From positions 1-64,000 of the forward strand of contig NZ_BAHE01000002.1 in the NCBI RefSeq assembly GCF_000298235.1: a DNA stretch of 64,000 nucleotides. The letters are read 5' to 3'. Below the pieces are notes generated by a model, which was not told where the DNA came from, made no database searches, and worked only from the letters and a program-made list of their open reading frames with translations. Made by a program: the position numbers and the translations under genes. Every line of letters starts with the position of its first letter. The first letter of the stretch is position 1. This stretch comes from Gordonia namibiensis NBRC 108229. GTDB lineage: Bacteria > Actinomycetota > Actinomycetes > Mycobacteriales > Mycobacteriaceae. This document shows, piece by piece, positions 16,726 to 27,141 of the stretch.

Positions 16726-17594
16726 CCACCACCGACGAGACCAACGCCGGCTCCGACGAGACCCAATCTTCGCTCCCTGAGGTGAACGCGGAGGCCAACC
16801 CCTCGCTCCCTGAGGTGCGAGCGGAACGAGCCACGAAGGGCCCCGACCTCCCAGACGAGTTCGCCGGCTTCGACGATCTCCCCACCGTCGCCAACCGCGC
16901 CACCTCGCACGCCCCGAGCGCACCGCGCTTCGACGGCGACGTCAGCGAGATGCCCGACCGCGCCTGCTGGGCGCTGCAGAACCTGCTGGCCCGCCGCTAT
17001 GTCAGCGGTGACCGGCAGCCGCAGCTGTGGTCGTGGGTATCCGAGTACCAGGACGTCTTGCGAATCCGCCTGTCCGAGCTCGACCTTCGCCTCCGCCTCG
17101 TCGACGAACTCCAGGTCGCCTTCGTCGAGCAGGCCGGCTACGACTCCCGTTGGGGCCGACGCATTCTCAAGCGCGAGACCGTCCACACCTACGACGCGAT
17201 CCTGGCGCTGCATCTCGCCAAGTACATCCGCGCCGCACGCGACGAGGATGCGCTGATCACCCGCGAGGAGATCCACGAACTCTTCGCCGGCGTCACCAAC
17301 ACCATCGACCGCGACCTCGCGCTCTTCGACAAGCGCATCGAGCGGGCCATCGACAAGATGGAAGAGCTCGAGTTCCTGCGCAAGCAGCGCGACGACGCCG
17401 ACACCTTCACCGTGAGCCCGGTGATCTCCGCGGTCATGACGGCGTCGGTGATCACCGACCTGCAGCGCCAGTTCGAGCAGTTCATCGGTTCCGGCGACAC
17501 GGGGGATGAGCCGCCGGAGAGCGCAACCGACGATCCCGCCCGGCCCGACGACGCCGAGGACGGCTTCGGCGACGACGAAGGAGACGACTGGTGA
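16722..17594 (+). CDS. jetB: JetB / MksE (DUF4194) with repeat-derived N-terminus
   Basis: A 290-residue protein. Residues about 85-260 form the DUF4194 (KITE-like) domain: [65 protein letters not shown]. JetB binds JetA and the SMC subunit. The first 45 residues are unusual: [20 protein letters not shown] and ATKGP are translations of the dispersed CTCCCTGAGGTGCGAG...GAGCCACGAAGGGC element. The C-terminus is strongly acidic. Its start overlaps jetA and its stop overlaps jetC (GTGA), so the three subunits are translationally coupled. Confidence 0.9.
   Translation: MTTTDETNAGSDETQSSLPEVNAEANPSLPEVRAERATKGPDLPDEFAGFDDLPTVANRATSHAPSAPRFDGDVSEMPDRACWALQNLLARRYVSGDRQPQLWSWVSEYQDVLRIRLSELDLRLRLVDELQVAFVEQAGYDSRWGRRILKRETVHTYDAILALHLAKYIRAARDEDALITREEIHELFAGVTNTIDRDLALFDKRIERAIDKMEELEFLRKQRDDADTFTVSPVISAVMTASVITDLQRQFEQFIGSGDTGDEPPESATDDPARPDDAEDGFGDDEGDDW
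16770..16841. repeat. Dispersed element copies inside jetB
   Basis: TCGCTCCCTGAGGTG occurs at 16770 and TCGCTCCCTGAGGTGCGAG at 16803; the latter is followed by CGGAACGAGCCACGAAGGGC. The match to the intergenic form at 92-132 is close, apart from an internal deletion of about 9 bp. Both copies are read in frame in jetB. Confidence 0.85.
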
Positions 17595-20500
17595 GCGTCG
17601 ACCAGTACCACCTGTCCCGGTTGCAACTGATCAACTGGGGCGTGTTCGACGGGTATCACTCGATCCCGTTCAGCTCCAACGGTTCTCTGATCACCGGATC
17701 GTCGGGTTCGGGTAAGTCGTCGTTGCTCGACGCCATCTCGCTGGCGTTCCTGCCCGACCACCGCCGCAACTTCAACGCCTCGGGTGACGCCACCGCCGCC
17801 GGCTCGTCGAGCGGCAAGCGCACCGTCGGCAAGTACGTGCGCGGCGCGTGGGGCGAGCGGCGCGACGGCACCAACGCGCACCGTGAGATCATGTACCTGC
17901 GCGGCACCGGCCCGGCGTGGGCGGCCATCGCGGTCACCTACACCTCCACCTCGGGCACCGCCATCACCGGTCTGGTCCTCAAGTGGCTGGCCGCGGGCAA
18001 GATGACCGACGCGCACAGCTCGTACTTCATCTACGACGGCGACGCCGACATCGTCGACGCCTGCAACGAGTGGGCCGCCTCCAACTACAACTCGGCCAAG
18101 TTCCGCGACCGCGGCTGGCGCGGCGGACCCGGCGAGGGCAAGTATCTCTCGACGCTGTACTCGCTCATCGGCATCCGCGGCTCCGACGCCGCGCAGCAGC
18201 TCCTCGGAAAAGCCAAGTCGCTCAAGAGCGTCGGTGGTCTCGCACAGTTCGTGCGGGAGTTCATGCTCGACGCCCCAACCTCCATCGTCGGCATCTCCGA
18301 CGCCCTCGAGCAGATCGACCCGCTCGTCGAAGCGCGTGAACTGCTCGACGTCGCGCGCCGCAAGCGCACGATCCTCGGCAACATCGAGGAGGTTCACGAG
18401 CGGTACGCGAGCGAGTCGGCAACCTTCAGCGTCCTCGACACCATCGACAGCACCACCATCCGCAGCTACGTCAACAACCTGCGGATCCGCAACGCGCAGC
18501 CCGAGGTCGCCGACCTCGACGACCAGATCACCCGCCTCGACAGTGATCTCGCCGCGCTGACCACCCAGCACGACCAGCTGCGCCAGGACCACAGCCTGCT
18601 GCTGGCCCGCATCGCCACCTCCACCGGCGACCTCGCCCCGCTGCGCGAACAGCTTGGCGGCGCACAGAAGCTCAGCACCGAGGTCACCGCACGACGGAAC
18701 GCTTACGAGGACAAGGTCTCCGCACTCGGCTTCAGCGCACCCACGAATGCCGAAGGCTTCTGGTCGCTGCGCGAGGAGCTCATCGAAGAGGCCACCAAGA
18801 TCGACGGACAGCTCGACGCCGGTCGCGCCCACTACGCCGAAGCGCTCGCCCGCGAGGTCGCCGCCCGTAGTCGCCGCGACACCGCGCAGGAAGAGCTCGG
18901 CCGCGTCGAACAGGCCGGTTCCGCCCTGCCGCGCACCGAACACGAGATGCGTCGCGTCATCGCGCACGCGCTGCAGATCGACGAGTCCGAACTCAAGTAC
19001 GTCGCCGAACTCGTCGAACTCGACCCCGACGAGGAACGCTGGCGCCTGGCAGTAGAGAAGGTCCTGCGTAACGCCGGCCTGCGACTCCTCGTGCCGGACA
19101 AGCACTTCCGCTCCGCCCTGCGCTTCGTCAACTCGCACGACATGCGCGGCCGTATCCAGCTGCACCAGGCCGAGACCCGACCCATGCCCGACGTCGAGCC
19201 GGGCACCCTGGCGTCCAAACTGCGGCCCGTCGACCCCGGCCACCCGTGTGCCGCCGAGGCGATGACCATCCTCGCGCGCCTGGGCAACCACATGTGTGTC
19301 GACAACCCGGGCGAGTTCTCGCAGTACGCCAAGGCGGTCACTGACCAGGGTCTGCGCAAGGACTCGGCGAAGCTGGCCGTCAAGGACGATCGCCAGCAGC
19401 TCCGCCGGTCGCAGTATATCTTCGTCGGCGACGTCGAATCCAAGATCACCGCGCTGCGCGACGAACTCGCCTACGAGGAGCGCGCTTTCGAGGACGCCCG
19501 TGAGGACTGTGCCGAACTCGACCGCGAACGTTCCGCCAAGGAACGACGCCGCGACGCCTACCGTCGTGTGTGCGAGCAGTTCACGCAGTGGAACGAGATC
19601 GACGTCGATTCCGTCGATGATCGCGTCGATCAGCTCACCGACCAGTACGACCTCCTCATGGAGGAGCACCCCGACGTCGAGGCGCTGCAGCGCAAGGCCG
19701 AAGACCTCTGGGAGCAGGTCCGCAACGCGATCTCGCAGGCCGCGCTGGTCAAGGACAAGATCGCCCGCCAGGACGAGCGCCGCACCCAGCTGCTCGACCT
19801 CATCGACCGGCTGAAGCCCGAAGACGTTCCCGCACAGGCGGAGAAGACCCTCGACGGCTTCCGCGAGGACCTCTCGGCGACGCTCGACGTGCTCAACCCC
19901 GAGCCGTACCGCCAGGAGATCGTCAAGGCCGCCGGCCGCGAACGCGACCGCATGCGCTCCGATGCTCGCCGTTCTCGCGATGAGCTGGCCCGGATCCTCG
20001 ACACCTACGACGAGGAATTCCCCGACGCCATCCCCAACGACAGCGACGACTTCGACGAACGCATCCACGACTACGTCGCCGTCTGCCGCCGCATCGACGA
20101 ACGCGAGCTACCGTCGGCCTACGAGCGGATGCGCCGCCTCATCACCGAGCAGGCACCCGGTGCGATCCTCGGTCTGCACATGGCGGCCGACGCCGAGGAA
20201 CGACGCATCGTCGAGCAGATTGAGCGTGTCAACACCGGCCTCGGTGCGGTGGCGTTCAACCGCGGCACCCGCCTGCGGCTGGTCCCGGGCCGCAAGAAGC
20301 TCGCTGCGGTCGAGGAGTTGACCGAGAAGGCCCGCCAGATCTCTACTCGTGCAACAGCGGTCAGCTTCGGCGACGAGCAGGCCATCCTCGAGCAGTACTC
20401 CGACATCCTGCTGCTGCGCGAACGCCTCGCCGGCAACACCCCGGAGGACCGCCAGTGGACCCGCGACGCCCTCGACGTCCGCAACCGCTTCGACTTTTAC

Positions 20501-20929
20501 TGCGAAGAGCACGACGCCGCGTCCGGCGAGACCATCCGCACCTACTCGAATGCCGGCGACAACTCCGGTGGCGAGCAGGAGAAGCTGATGGCGTTCTGTC
20601 TCGCCGGCGCGCTGAGCTTCAACCTGGCCAGCCCGCACGGCAACGACAACCGGCCGATCTTCGCCCAGCTGATGCTCGACGAGGCGTTCTCCAAGTCCGA
20701 CCCGCAGTTCGCCCAGCAGGCGCTGAGTGCGTTCCGCAAGTTCGGGTTCCAGCTGATCATCGTCGCCACGGTGCAGAACACCAGCACGATCCAGCCGTAC
20801 GTGGACAACGTCGTGATGGTGTCGAAGGTCGAGGCAGGGCCGGATCTGCGACCGATCGCGACCGCGACGTCGACGACGATCAAGGCTTTCTCAGAGCTGC
20901 GGCGGTCGAAGAGTCAGTTGTCGGTCTGA
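17591..20929 (+). CDS. jetC: JetC / MksB, SMC-like ATPase of Wadjet
   Basis: A 1112-residue SMC/MukB-type ATPase. Walker A is GSSGSGKSS at residues 36-44; long coiled-coil arms occupy about 280-900; the signature motif is SGGEQEK near 992 and Walker B is LMLDEAF near 1027, followed by an ATVQNTS switch region. It should form the DNA-extruding motor of the complex with JetA and JetB. In Wadjet the nuclease JetD then cleaves circular plasmid DNA. No jetD follows here; the next gene, 248 bp on, is hsdM. Without JetD this could be a condensin-like MksBEF set, a disabled Wadjet, or one whose JetD is elsewhere. Confidence 0.92.
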   Translation: MSVDQYHLSRLQLINWGVFDGYHSIPFSSNGSLITGSSGSGKSSLLDAISLAFLPDHRRNFNASGDATAAGSSSGKRTVGKYVRGAWGERRDGTNAHREIMYLRGTGPAWAAIAVTYTSTSGTAITGLVLKWLAAGKMTDAHSSYFIYDGDADIVDACNEWAASNYNSAKFRDRGWRGGPGEGKYLSTLYSLIGIRGSDAAQQLLGKAKSLKSVGGLAQFVREFMLDAPTSIVGISDALEQIDPLVEARELLDVARRKRTILGNIEEVHERYASESATFSVLDTIDSTTIRSYVNNLRIRNAQPEVADLDDQITRLDSDLAALTTQHDQLRQDHSLLLARIATSTGDLAPLREQLGGAQKLSTEVTARRNAYEDKVSALGFSAPTNAEGFWSLREELIEEATKIDGQLDAGRAHYAEALAREVAARSRRDTAQEELGRVEQAGSALPRTEHEMRRVIAHALQIDESELKYVAELVELDPDEERWRLAVEKVLRNAGLRLLVPDKHFRSALRFVNSHDMRGRIQLHQAETRPMPDVEPGTLASKLRPVDPGHPCAAEAMTILARLGNHMCVDNPGEFSQYAKAVTDQGLRKDSAKLAVKDDRQQLRRSQYIFVGDVESKITALRDELAYEERAFEDAREDCAELDRERSAKERRRDAYRRVCEQFTQWNEIDVDSVDDRVDQLTDQYDLLMEEHPDVEALQRKAEDLWEQVRNAISQAALVKDKIARQDERRTQLLDLIDRLKPEDVPAQAEKTLDGFREDLSATLDVLNPEPYRQEIVKAAGRERDRMRSDARRSRDELARILDTYDEEFPDAIPNDSDDFDERIHDYVAVCRRIDERELPSAYERMRRLITEQAPGAILGLHMAADAEERRIVEQIERVNTGLGAVAFNRGTRLRLVPGRKKLAAVEELTEKARQISTRATAVSFGDEQAILEQYSDILLLRERLAGNTPEDRQWTRDALDVRNRFDFYCEEHDAASGETIRTYSNAGDNSGGEQEKLMAFCLAGALSFNLASPHGNDNRPIFAQLMLDEAFSKSDPQFAQQALSAFRKFGFQLIIVATVQNTSTIQPYVDNVVMVSKVEAGPDLRPIATATSTTIKAFSELRRSKSQLSV

Positions 20930-21177
20930 GTCGACTGGTCAACTCCCTCGTCGGTGACGATAGGCACACAGGTCTGCGGATCACGCCTACAGGCAGTCAA
21001 CGCCAGACGTGATCGGTGTAGTCCGGGTAGGCGACGGTCCCCGATAGTGTCGGTCCGCTCTGGCATGCTGAGCAAGCAAGCGGCGATCGGACTCCTTGCT
21101 AGGTTGTCGGTTTATCCGGTGCTGTGAACAGCCCGATGTGATGGTTCCCAGTTGCTGGGAGCGGAGAGCGAGAAGGT

Positions 21178-22743
21178 ATGTCACCGTCAAGTAAAGAGGC
21201 CCAGCGAGCAGAGCTGCACAAGACGATCTGGCGCATCGCAAATGATCTACGTGGAAGTGTAGACGGCTGGGACTTCAAGACTTACGTGCTCGGCATGTTG
21301 TTCTATCGGTTCATCTCCGAAAACCTCACCGCCTACTTAAATAAGCTTGAACACGAGGCTGGAGACGCGGACTTCGATTATGCAGAACTCGACGATAAAA
21401 ATGCCGAGTTCGGCCGCAAAGATACCGTCGATGAAAAGGGATTCTATATCCTGCCGTCTGAGCTTTTTCAGAACGTGCGCCGGCGCGCTGCACGAGATGT
21501 CAACCTGAACGAGACTCTTGAACGGGTCTTTAAGAACATCGAAGGTTCGGCGATCGGCACCGACAGTGAAGACGACCTCAAGGGTCTGTTCGACGACCTC
21601 GATATCAACAGCTCCAAGCTCGGCAACACCGTCGCCAAACGCAACGAGAAGCTAGTCAAGTTGCTCGACGCAATCGGGGACCTTCCGCTCGGCAACTTCG
21701 AAGACAACTCGATCGACCTGTTCGGCGATGCCTACGAGTACCTCATGCAGATGTACGCGTCCCAGGCCGGCAAGTCTGGTGGCGAGTACTACACGCCGCA
21801 AGAAGTCTCCGAAGTGCTTGCCAAGATCACCGTGGCTGGTAAGAAGCGGGTCAACCGGGTCTACGATCCCGCCGCTGGCTCAGGATCGCTCCTGCTCAAG
21901 TTCGCCAAGGTGCTGGGCAAAGAGAACGTAGGAGGCTTCTACGGCCAGGAGATCAACCTGACTACCTACAACCTCGCCCGCATCAACATGTTCCTACACG
22001 ATGTGAACTACGAGAAGTTCGACATCGCCCACGGCGACACGCTCACCGATCCCGCGCACTGGGATGACGAGCCGTTCGAGGCAATCGTCTCCAATCCGCC
22101 CTACTCGATCAAATGGGAAGGCGACGCCAACCCTCTCCTGATCAACGACGATCGGTTCGCTCCGGCGGGCGTACTTGCACCGAAGTCCAAGGCTGACTTG
22201 GCATTTACAATGCATATCTTGTCATGGCTGGCGGTCAACGGCACGGCGGCGGTCGTTGAGTTCCCGGGTGTGCTCTACCGCGGTGGTGCAGAGGCGAAGA
22301 TTCGCAAGTATCTGATCGACAACAACTACGTTGATGCGGTGATTCAGCTGCCGCCAGATCTGTTCTTCGGCACCACGATTGCCACCTGCATCATTGTGCT
22401 CAAGAAGTCCAAGAAGGACAACAGCGTACTGTTCGTCGATGCATCGGCAGAGTTCAAACGCCTGGGTAACAAGAACAAACTGCTTCCGGAGAACCAGGAG
22501 CACATCCTTGACACCCTCGCGGCTCGCGAAGATGCCGACCACGTCGCGAAGCTCGTGGCAAACGAGGCCATCGCGGCTAACGACTACAACATCGCAGTAT
22601 CTAGCTACGTCGAGCAAGAAGACCTACGCGAGATCGTCGATATCGCCGAGTTGAACGCCGAGATCGCCCGGATTGTCGTTCGCCAACAAGAGCTCCGCGC
22701 CTCGATCGATGAGATCGTGACCGGGCTGGAGGGTGTGCAGTGA
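21178..22743 (+). CDS. hsdM: Type I restriction-modification methylase subunit HsdM
   Basis: A 521-residue N6-adenine methyltransferase. The N-terminal helical domain begins LHKTIWRIANDLRGSVDGWDFK. SAM motif I is VYDPAAGSGSLLLK near residue 228, and the catalytic motif IV is NPPYS near 306. ATG at 21178 follows GCGAGAAGG. It methylates adenines at the site chosen by HsdS and forms the M2S1 core. It is translationally coupled to hsdS (GTGA overlap). The local GC content falls below that of the jet genes, which fits acquisition as an island. Confidence 0.95.
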   Translation: MSPSSKEAQRAELHKTIWRIANDLRGSVDGWDFKTYVLGMLFYRFISENLTAYLNKLEHEAGDADFDYAELDDKNAEFGRKDTVDEKGFYILPSELFQNVRRRAARDVNLNETLERVFKNIEGSAIGTDSEDDLKGLFDDLDINSSKLGNTVAKRNEKLVKLLDAIGDLPLGNFEDNSIDLFGDAYEYLMQMYASQAGKSGGEYYTPQEVSEVLAKITVAGKKRVNRVYDPAAGSGSLLLKFAKVLGKENVGGFYGQEINLTTYNLARINMFLHDVNYEKFDIAHGDTLTDPAHWDDEPFEAIVSNPPYSIKWEGDANPLLINDDRFAPAGVLAPKSKADLAFTMHILSWLAVNGTAAVVEFPGVLYRGGAEAKIRKYLIDNNYVDAVIQLPPDLFFGTTIATCIIVLKKSKKDNSVLFVDASAEFKRLGNKNKLLPENQEHILDTLAAREDADHVAKLVANEAIAANDYNIAVSSYVEQEDLREIVDIAELNAEIARIVVRQQELRASIDEIVTGLEGVQ

Positions 22744-23945
22744 ACGGCGTCAGTACGGATGTTCGCTGGTCCTCTCTGGGTGAAATATCTACGCGAGTGT
22801 CAACGGGTGCCACGCCGAAAGCTAGCACCTCAGATTATTACGATGGTGGAACTATTCCATGGCTTCGTACAGGCGAGGTGACGTTCGGTGATATTTGGGA
22901 TACCGAAATCAAGATCACCGATAAAGCAGTTAAGGAAACAGGTGCATCTTGGATCAAGGAAAACTGTGTGATTGTTGCGATATCGGGGGCTACTGCTGCT
23001 CGATCGGCTATCAACAAAATTCCCTTGACGACAAATCAGCATTGCTGCAATTTTGAGATTGATGAGTTACAAGCCGACTATCGATATGTTTTCTACTGGG
23101 TTAGTTCTAGATATCAAAAACTAAAATCACTCGGTCGTGGAGCCCGTGCCGATTTGAATGCGAAATTAATTAAGAATCTCCCAATTGCCGTGCCTCCGCT
23201 TGAGGTTCAACGGGAGATTGTGCAAATATTGGACAAGTTCACTCGGCTGGAAGCAGAGCTGGAAGCAGAGTTGGAAGCAGAGCTGGAAGCCCGCCGCCGC
23301 CAGTATGACTTCTATGCCGGTAAATTGCTCACGAACGATGATGACGTGGCTCGTGTCCGATTCGGTGATGTCGCCACGATCGTTCGAGGAGCTTCGCCAC
23401 GACCGATCCAGAAGTTCATTACGACATCTGCGGAGGGCGTTCCTTGGATAAAGATCGGCGATACGCCCCCTCGCGGTAAGTACATCACCGCTACTGCTCA
23501 GCATGTGACTCCGGAAGGTGCCGCTAAGTCTCGCCGTGTTGGTCCGGGAGATTTTGTGTTGTCGAACTCAATGAGTTTCGGACGGCCATATATATCGAAG
23601 ATTGAAGGCTATATCCATGACGGCTGGCTAGCGATTAGCGAATTTGAGGAGTCGTTTGTCGCGGACTATCTGTACTACCTGCTGCGATCCGAGCCCATTC
23701 AGGAAGAGTTCGCACGTCGAGCTGGTGCTGGGACGGTCAAGAATCTCAATGCCGAGATCGTGAGGTCGGTCGAGATCCCATTGCCGCCAAGGGAGACGCA
23801 AGAAAAGGTAGTAGCGCTACTGGACAAGTTCGATGCTCTCGTCAGCGATCTGAGCGTTGGACTACCTGCTGAGCTCGCAGCTCGTCGTAAGCAGTACGAG
23901 TACTACCGCGACAAGCTGCTGACCTTCGAGGAGGCCACAGTATGA
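22740..23945 (+). CDS. hsdS: Type I specificity subunit HsdS with central LEAE repeats
   Basis: A 401-residue protein with two target-recognition domains (about 8-165 and 200-360), each followed by a conserved helical spacer ending RRRQYDFYAGKLLT and ARRKQYEYYRDKLLT. The first spacer contains four 4-residue repeats (LEAE x3 then LEAR) encoded by a 12-bp tandem repeat. The first recognition domain is markedly AT-richer than the flanking spacers, as expected if recognition domains are swapped between strains. It sets the DNA sequence recognised by HsdM and HsdR. GTG start overlaps hsdM; the stop overlaps hsdR (ATGA). Confidence 0.93.
   Translation: MNGVSTDVRWSSLGEISTRVSTGATPKASTSDYYDGGTIPWLRTGEVTFGDIWDTEIKITDKAVKETGASWIKENCVIVAISGATAARSAINKIPLTTNQHCCNFEIDELQADYRYVFYWVSSRYQKLKSLGRGARADLNAKLIKNLPIAVPPLEVQREIVQILDKFTRLEAELEAELEAELEARRRQYDFYAGKLLTNDDDVARVRFGDVATIVRGASPRPIQKFITTSAEGVPWIKIGDTPPRGKYITATAQHVTPEGAAKSRRVGPGDFVLSNSMSFGRPYISKIEGYIHDGWLAISEFEESFVADYLYYLLRSEPIQEEFARRAGAGTVKNLNAEIVRSVEIPLPPRETQEKVVALLDKFDALVSDLSVGLPAELAARRKQYEYYRDKLLTFEEATV
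23247..23294 (+). repeat. 4 x 12-bp tandem repeat in hsdS
   Basis: Units at 23247 (CTGGAAGCAGAG), 23259 (same), 23271 (TTGGAAGCAGAG) and 23283 (CTGGAAGCCCGC). Change in copy number would add or remove four residues in the spacer between the two recognition domains without shifting the frame. Confidence 0.92.
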
Positions 23946-26900
23946 GTGAGGCGAAACCACGCAAGTACGATCCGATCGCCGTCTCCGCAGAGAGTACGGT
24001 CGTCGCTGAGTATGTGCCGGATGCTAGGTCCGAGGCTGCGTACCAGTCCGAGGCTGCGCTGGAGCGCGAACTGGTCAAGCTGCTGGAGTCGCAAGCCTAC
24101 GAGCACCTCGCGATCACTTCTGAAGCGCAGCTGGTGGCAAACCTCCGTGCTCAGCTAGAGGCGTTGAACCACATCACGTTTTCGGACGCGGAGTGGACTG
24201 ACTTCTTCGACAACAAGATCGCCGGGAAGAACGATGGCATCGCGGAGAAGACCGTGCGTATCCACGAGGATCACGTCCAGATCCTCAAGCGTGACGATGG
24301 CTCAACCAAGAACATCACGCTCGTGGACAAGCAGAACATTCACAACAACCGGCTGCAGGTCATCAACCAGTACGAGGTTGACCGAGCCGATCCTGCCGAC
24401 GAGGACAGCGCGGGAGGGCGCTACGCCAACCGCTACGACGTGACGGTTCTGGTGAACGGTCTGCCGATGGTGCATATTGAGCTCAAGCGGCGTGGTGTCG
24501 ATATCCGCGAGGCGTTCAACCAGATCAATCGGTATCAGCGCGACAGCTTCTGGGCGGGCTCCGGCTTGTTCGAGTACGTGCAACTGTTCGTGATCAGCAA
24601 CGGCACCTTGACCAAGTACTACTCGAACACCACTCGAAGCCAGCACCTCAAAGAAGGGCAGAAGCCAGGCAAGGGCCGCAAGACGTCGAACTCGTTCGAG
24701 TTCACGTCGTGGTGGGCGGATGCGCAGAACAAACCGATCCAGGATCTGACGTCGTTTGCGAGGACCTTCTTTGCCAAGCACACGTTGCTCAACATCCTCA
24801 CCCGCTACTGCGTGCTGACCGCCGATCGACTCCTGCTGGTGATGCGTCCGTACCAAATTGTCGCGACCGAGCGAATCCTGCAGCGCATCGACATCGCCAC
24901 CAACTACAAGAAGCTCGGCACCGTGGAAGCCGGCGGCTACGTGTGGCACACCACGGGCTCGGGCAAGACGCTGACGTCGTTCAAGACGGCACAGCTCGCG
25001 TCGAAACTACCGAGCGTGGAGAAAGTGCTGTTCGTCGTCGACCGCAAGGACCTCGACTACCAGACGATGCGCGAGTACGACCGCTTCCAAAAAGGTGCGG
25101 CGAACTCCAACACCTCGACGGCGGTGCTGAAGAAGCAGCTCGAGGACCCGACCGCGCGGATCATCATCACGACGATCCAGAAGCTCTCGACCTTCATCAA
25201 GGCAAACAAGAACCATGCGATCACGGGTGAGCACGTCGTGATCATCTTCGACGAATGTCACCGTTCGCAGTTCGGTGACATGCACACCGACATCACCAAA
25301 GCGTTCAAGCGCTACAACCTGTTTGGCTTCACCGGTACCCCGATCTTCGCCGAAAACAGTGGCAGCGGCGGCAACCCACAGTTCAAGACCACCGAGCAGG
25401 CGTTCGGTGAGAAGCTGCACACCTACACGATCGTGGACGCGATCACCGACAAGAACGTGCTGCCGTTCCGGATCGACTACATAAACACGATCAAGGTCGG
25501 TAACCCCGACGACAAGCAGGTCTCGGCGATTGACCGAGAGAAGGCGCTGCTGGATGAGCGCCGCATCGGCGAGATCGTCAAGTACACCCTGGAGCACTTC
25601 GACCAGAAGACGAAGCGGTCGTCGAGTTACGAACACTCGGTAGTGACCAACGTGCCACAAGCGACTCGCACGCGCCGCCAAGCCGAAGCGCTACGCGAAC
25701 GCAAACGAGTGCGCGGCTTCAACGCCATATTCGCTACTGCCTCGATCCAGGCAGCACGGATCTACTACAACGTGCTGAAGTGGGAACAGGAGAAGCTGCC
25801 CGCTGATAAGCGCCTCAAGATTGGGCTCATCTACTCCTACGGCGCCAACGAAGCTGTCGACGACGGCATCATCGACGATGAGGGATTCGAGACCGACGAT
25901 CTCCCGACCGACGCACGCTCGGCCCTCGAAGACGCGATCATCGACTACAACGAGATGTTCGGCACCAGCTACGACACCAGTGCCGACAAGTTCCAGAACT
26001 ACTATAAGGATCTGTCGCAGCGGCTGAAGAACCGCGAGCTCGACCTGGTGATCGTGGTCAATATGTTCCTCACCGGGTTCGATGCAACCACGCTGAACAC
26101 CCTGTTCGTGGACAAGAACCTGCGCGCGCACGGACTGATCCAGGCATACTCCCGCACCAACCGCATCTTGAACTCGGTGAAGACCTACGGCAACATCGTG
26201 GCCTTCCGCGACCTCGAAGACGCCACCAACAAGGCGCTGGAGCTCTTCGGCAACAAGGACGCACGCGGAGTGGTGATCCTCAAGCCATACGGCGAGTACT
26301 ACAGCGAGTACTCCGAGAAGGTGAACGAGATGCTGTCGGCGTTCCCGCTTGGACAGCCGATCGTCGGCGAGTCCGCGCAAAAGGAATTCATCGCGCTCTT
26401 CGGGCAGATCCTGCGGCTGGAGAACATCCTCACCTCGTTTGATGATTTCGCCGGCAACGAGATTCTGACCGAGCGCCAGGGTCAGGACTACCGGAGTGTC
26501 TATCTCGATCTGTACGCAGAATTCCGGAAGGGTACCGACGCCGACAAAGAGTTGATCAACGACGACGTGGTTTTTGAGGTCGAACTCATCAAGCAGGTTG
26601 AGATCAACGTCGACTACATCCTGATGCTTGTCGCCAAGTACCGCGAAGAGCACGGCGGCGATGGCGAAGACAAAGAGATCCGCGCCGAAATCTCCCGCGC
26701 GGTCGACGCCAGCCCGACCTTGCGCAACAAGAAGGATCTCATTGAGGACTTCGTCGACTCGGTGTCGGTCGACGGTGCAATCGACGAAGAGTGGCAGGCA
26801 TTTATCGCGGCCAAGCGCGAAGCTGAGCTGGCCGATATCATCGAGGATGAGAATCTCCGAGCAGACAACACCCGCGACTTCGTCGAGACGGCATTCCGTG

Positions 26901-27046
26901 ACGGTGCGCTGCGCACTACCGGTACTGCGATCACCAAGGTGCTGCCCCCTGTGTCCCGATTCGCGAGTGGTGGCGGCCACGGTGAAAAGAAGCAGCGTGT
27001 AATCGGACGTCTTTCGGAATTCTTTGAGCGCTTTTATTCGCTGTGA
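23942..27046 (+). CDS. hsdR: Type I restriction endonuclease subunit HsdR
   Basis: A 1034-residue protein of the EcoR124I-like group. The N-terminal PD-(D/E)xK nuclease has RYDVTVLVNGLPMVHIELKR with the E-x-K pair near residues 179-181. The translocase has Walker A TTGSGKT near 338, the DECHRSQFG box (DEAD motif) and FGFTGTP. Motif VI lies around QAYSRTNRIL. The C-terminal helical domain contacts HsdM. It cleaves unmethylated DNA at a distance after ATP-driven translocation. It is the last gene of the hsdMSR operon. Confidence 0.95.
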   Translation: MSEAKPRKYDPIAVSAESTVVAEYVPDARSEAAYQSEAALERELVKLLESQAYEHLAITSEAQLVANLRAQLEALNHITFSDAEWTDFFDNKIAGKNDGIAEKTVRIHEDHVQILKRDDGSTKNITLVDKQNIHNNRLQVINQYEVDRADPADEDSAGGRYANRYDVTVLVNGLPMVHIELKRRGVDIREAFNQINRYQRDSFWAGSGLFEYVQLFVISNGTLTKYYSNTTRSQHLKEGQKPGKGRKTSNSFEFTSWWADAQNKPIQDLTSFARTFFAKHTLLNILTRYCVLTADRLLLVMRPYQIVATERILQRIDIATNYKKLGTVEAGGYVWHTTGSGKTLTSFKTAQLASKLPSVEKVLFVVDRKDLDYQTMREYDRFQKGAANSNTSTAVLKKQLEDPTARIIITTIQKLSTFIKANKNHAITGEHVVIIFDECHRSQFGDMHTDITKAFKRYNLFGFTGTPIFAENSGSGGNPQFKTTEQAFGEKLHTYTIVDAITDKNVLPFRIDYINTIKVGNPDDKQVSAIDREKALLDERRIGEIVKYTLEHFDQKTKRSSSYEHSVVTNVPQATRTRRQAEALRERKRVRGFNAIFATASIQAARIYYNVLKWEQEKLPADKRLKIGLIYSYGANEAVDDGIIDDEGFETDDLPTDARSALEDAIIDYNEMFGTSYDTSADKFQNYYKDLSQRLKNRELDLVIVVNMFLTGFDATTLNTLFVDKNLRAHGLIQAYSRTNRILNSVKTYGNIVAFRDLEDATNKALELFGNKDARGVVILKPYGEYYSEYSEKVNEMLSAFPLGQPIVGESAQKEFIALFGQILRLENILTSFDDFAGNEILTERQGQDYRSVYLDLYAEFRKGTDADKELINDDVVFEVELIKQVEINVDYILMLVAKYREEHGGDGEDKEIRAEISRAVDASPTLRNKKDLIEDFVDSVSVDGAIDEEWQAFIAAKREAELADIIEDENLRADNTRDFVETAFRDGALRTTGTAITKVLPPVSRFASGGGHGEKKQRVIGRLSEFFERFYSL

Positions 27047-27141
27047 GTGGGCATGCAGCGTGCTGTTCATTGTAGATTCAGAGCTGGCAGGCGTGTTTAC
27101 CTATAAATCGAGAAGACCGCCTAACTAAATTTGGGGTAAAT

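Noticed and set aside
15067-20068. Very long open frames on the minus strand opposite the jet genes
   Set aside because: They are shadow frames of high-GC coding DNA; the plus-strand products have clear Jet/Mks motifs and coupled starts.
20930-21177. Remnant of jetD between jetC and hsdM
   Set aside because: The 248 bp contain only short frames and a weak inverted repeat; no TOPRIM-like or DUF2220-like text was seen.
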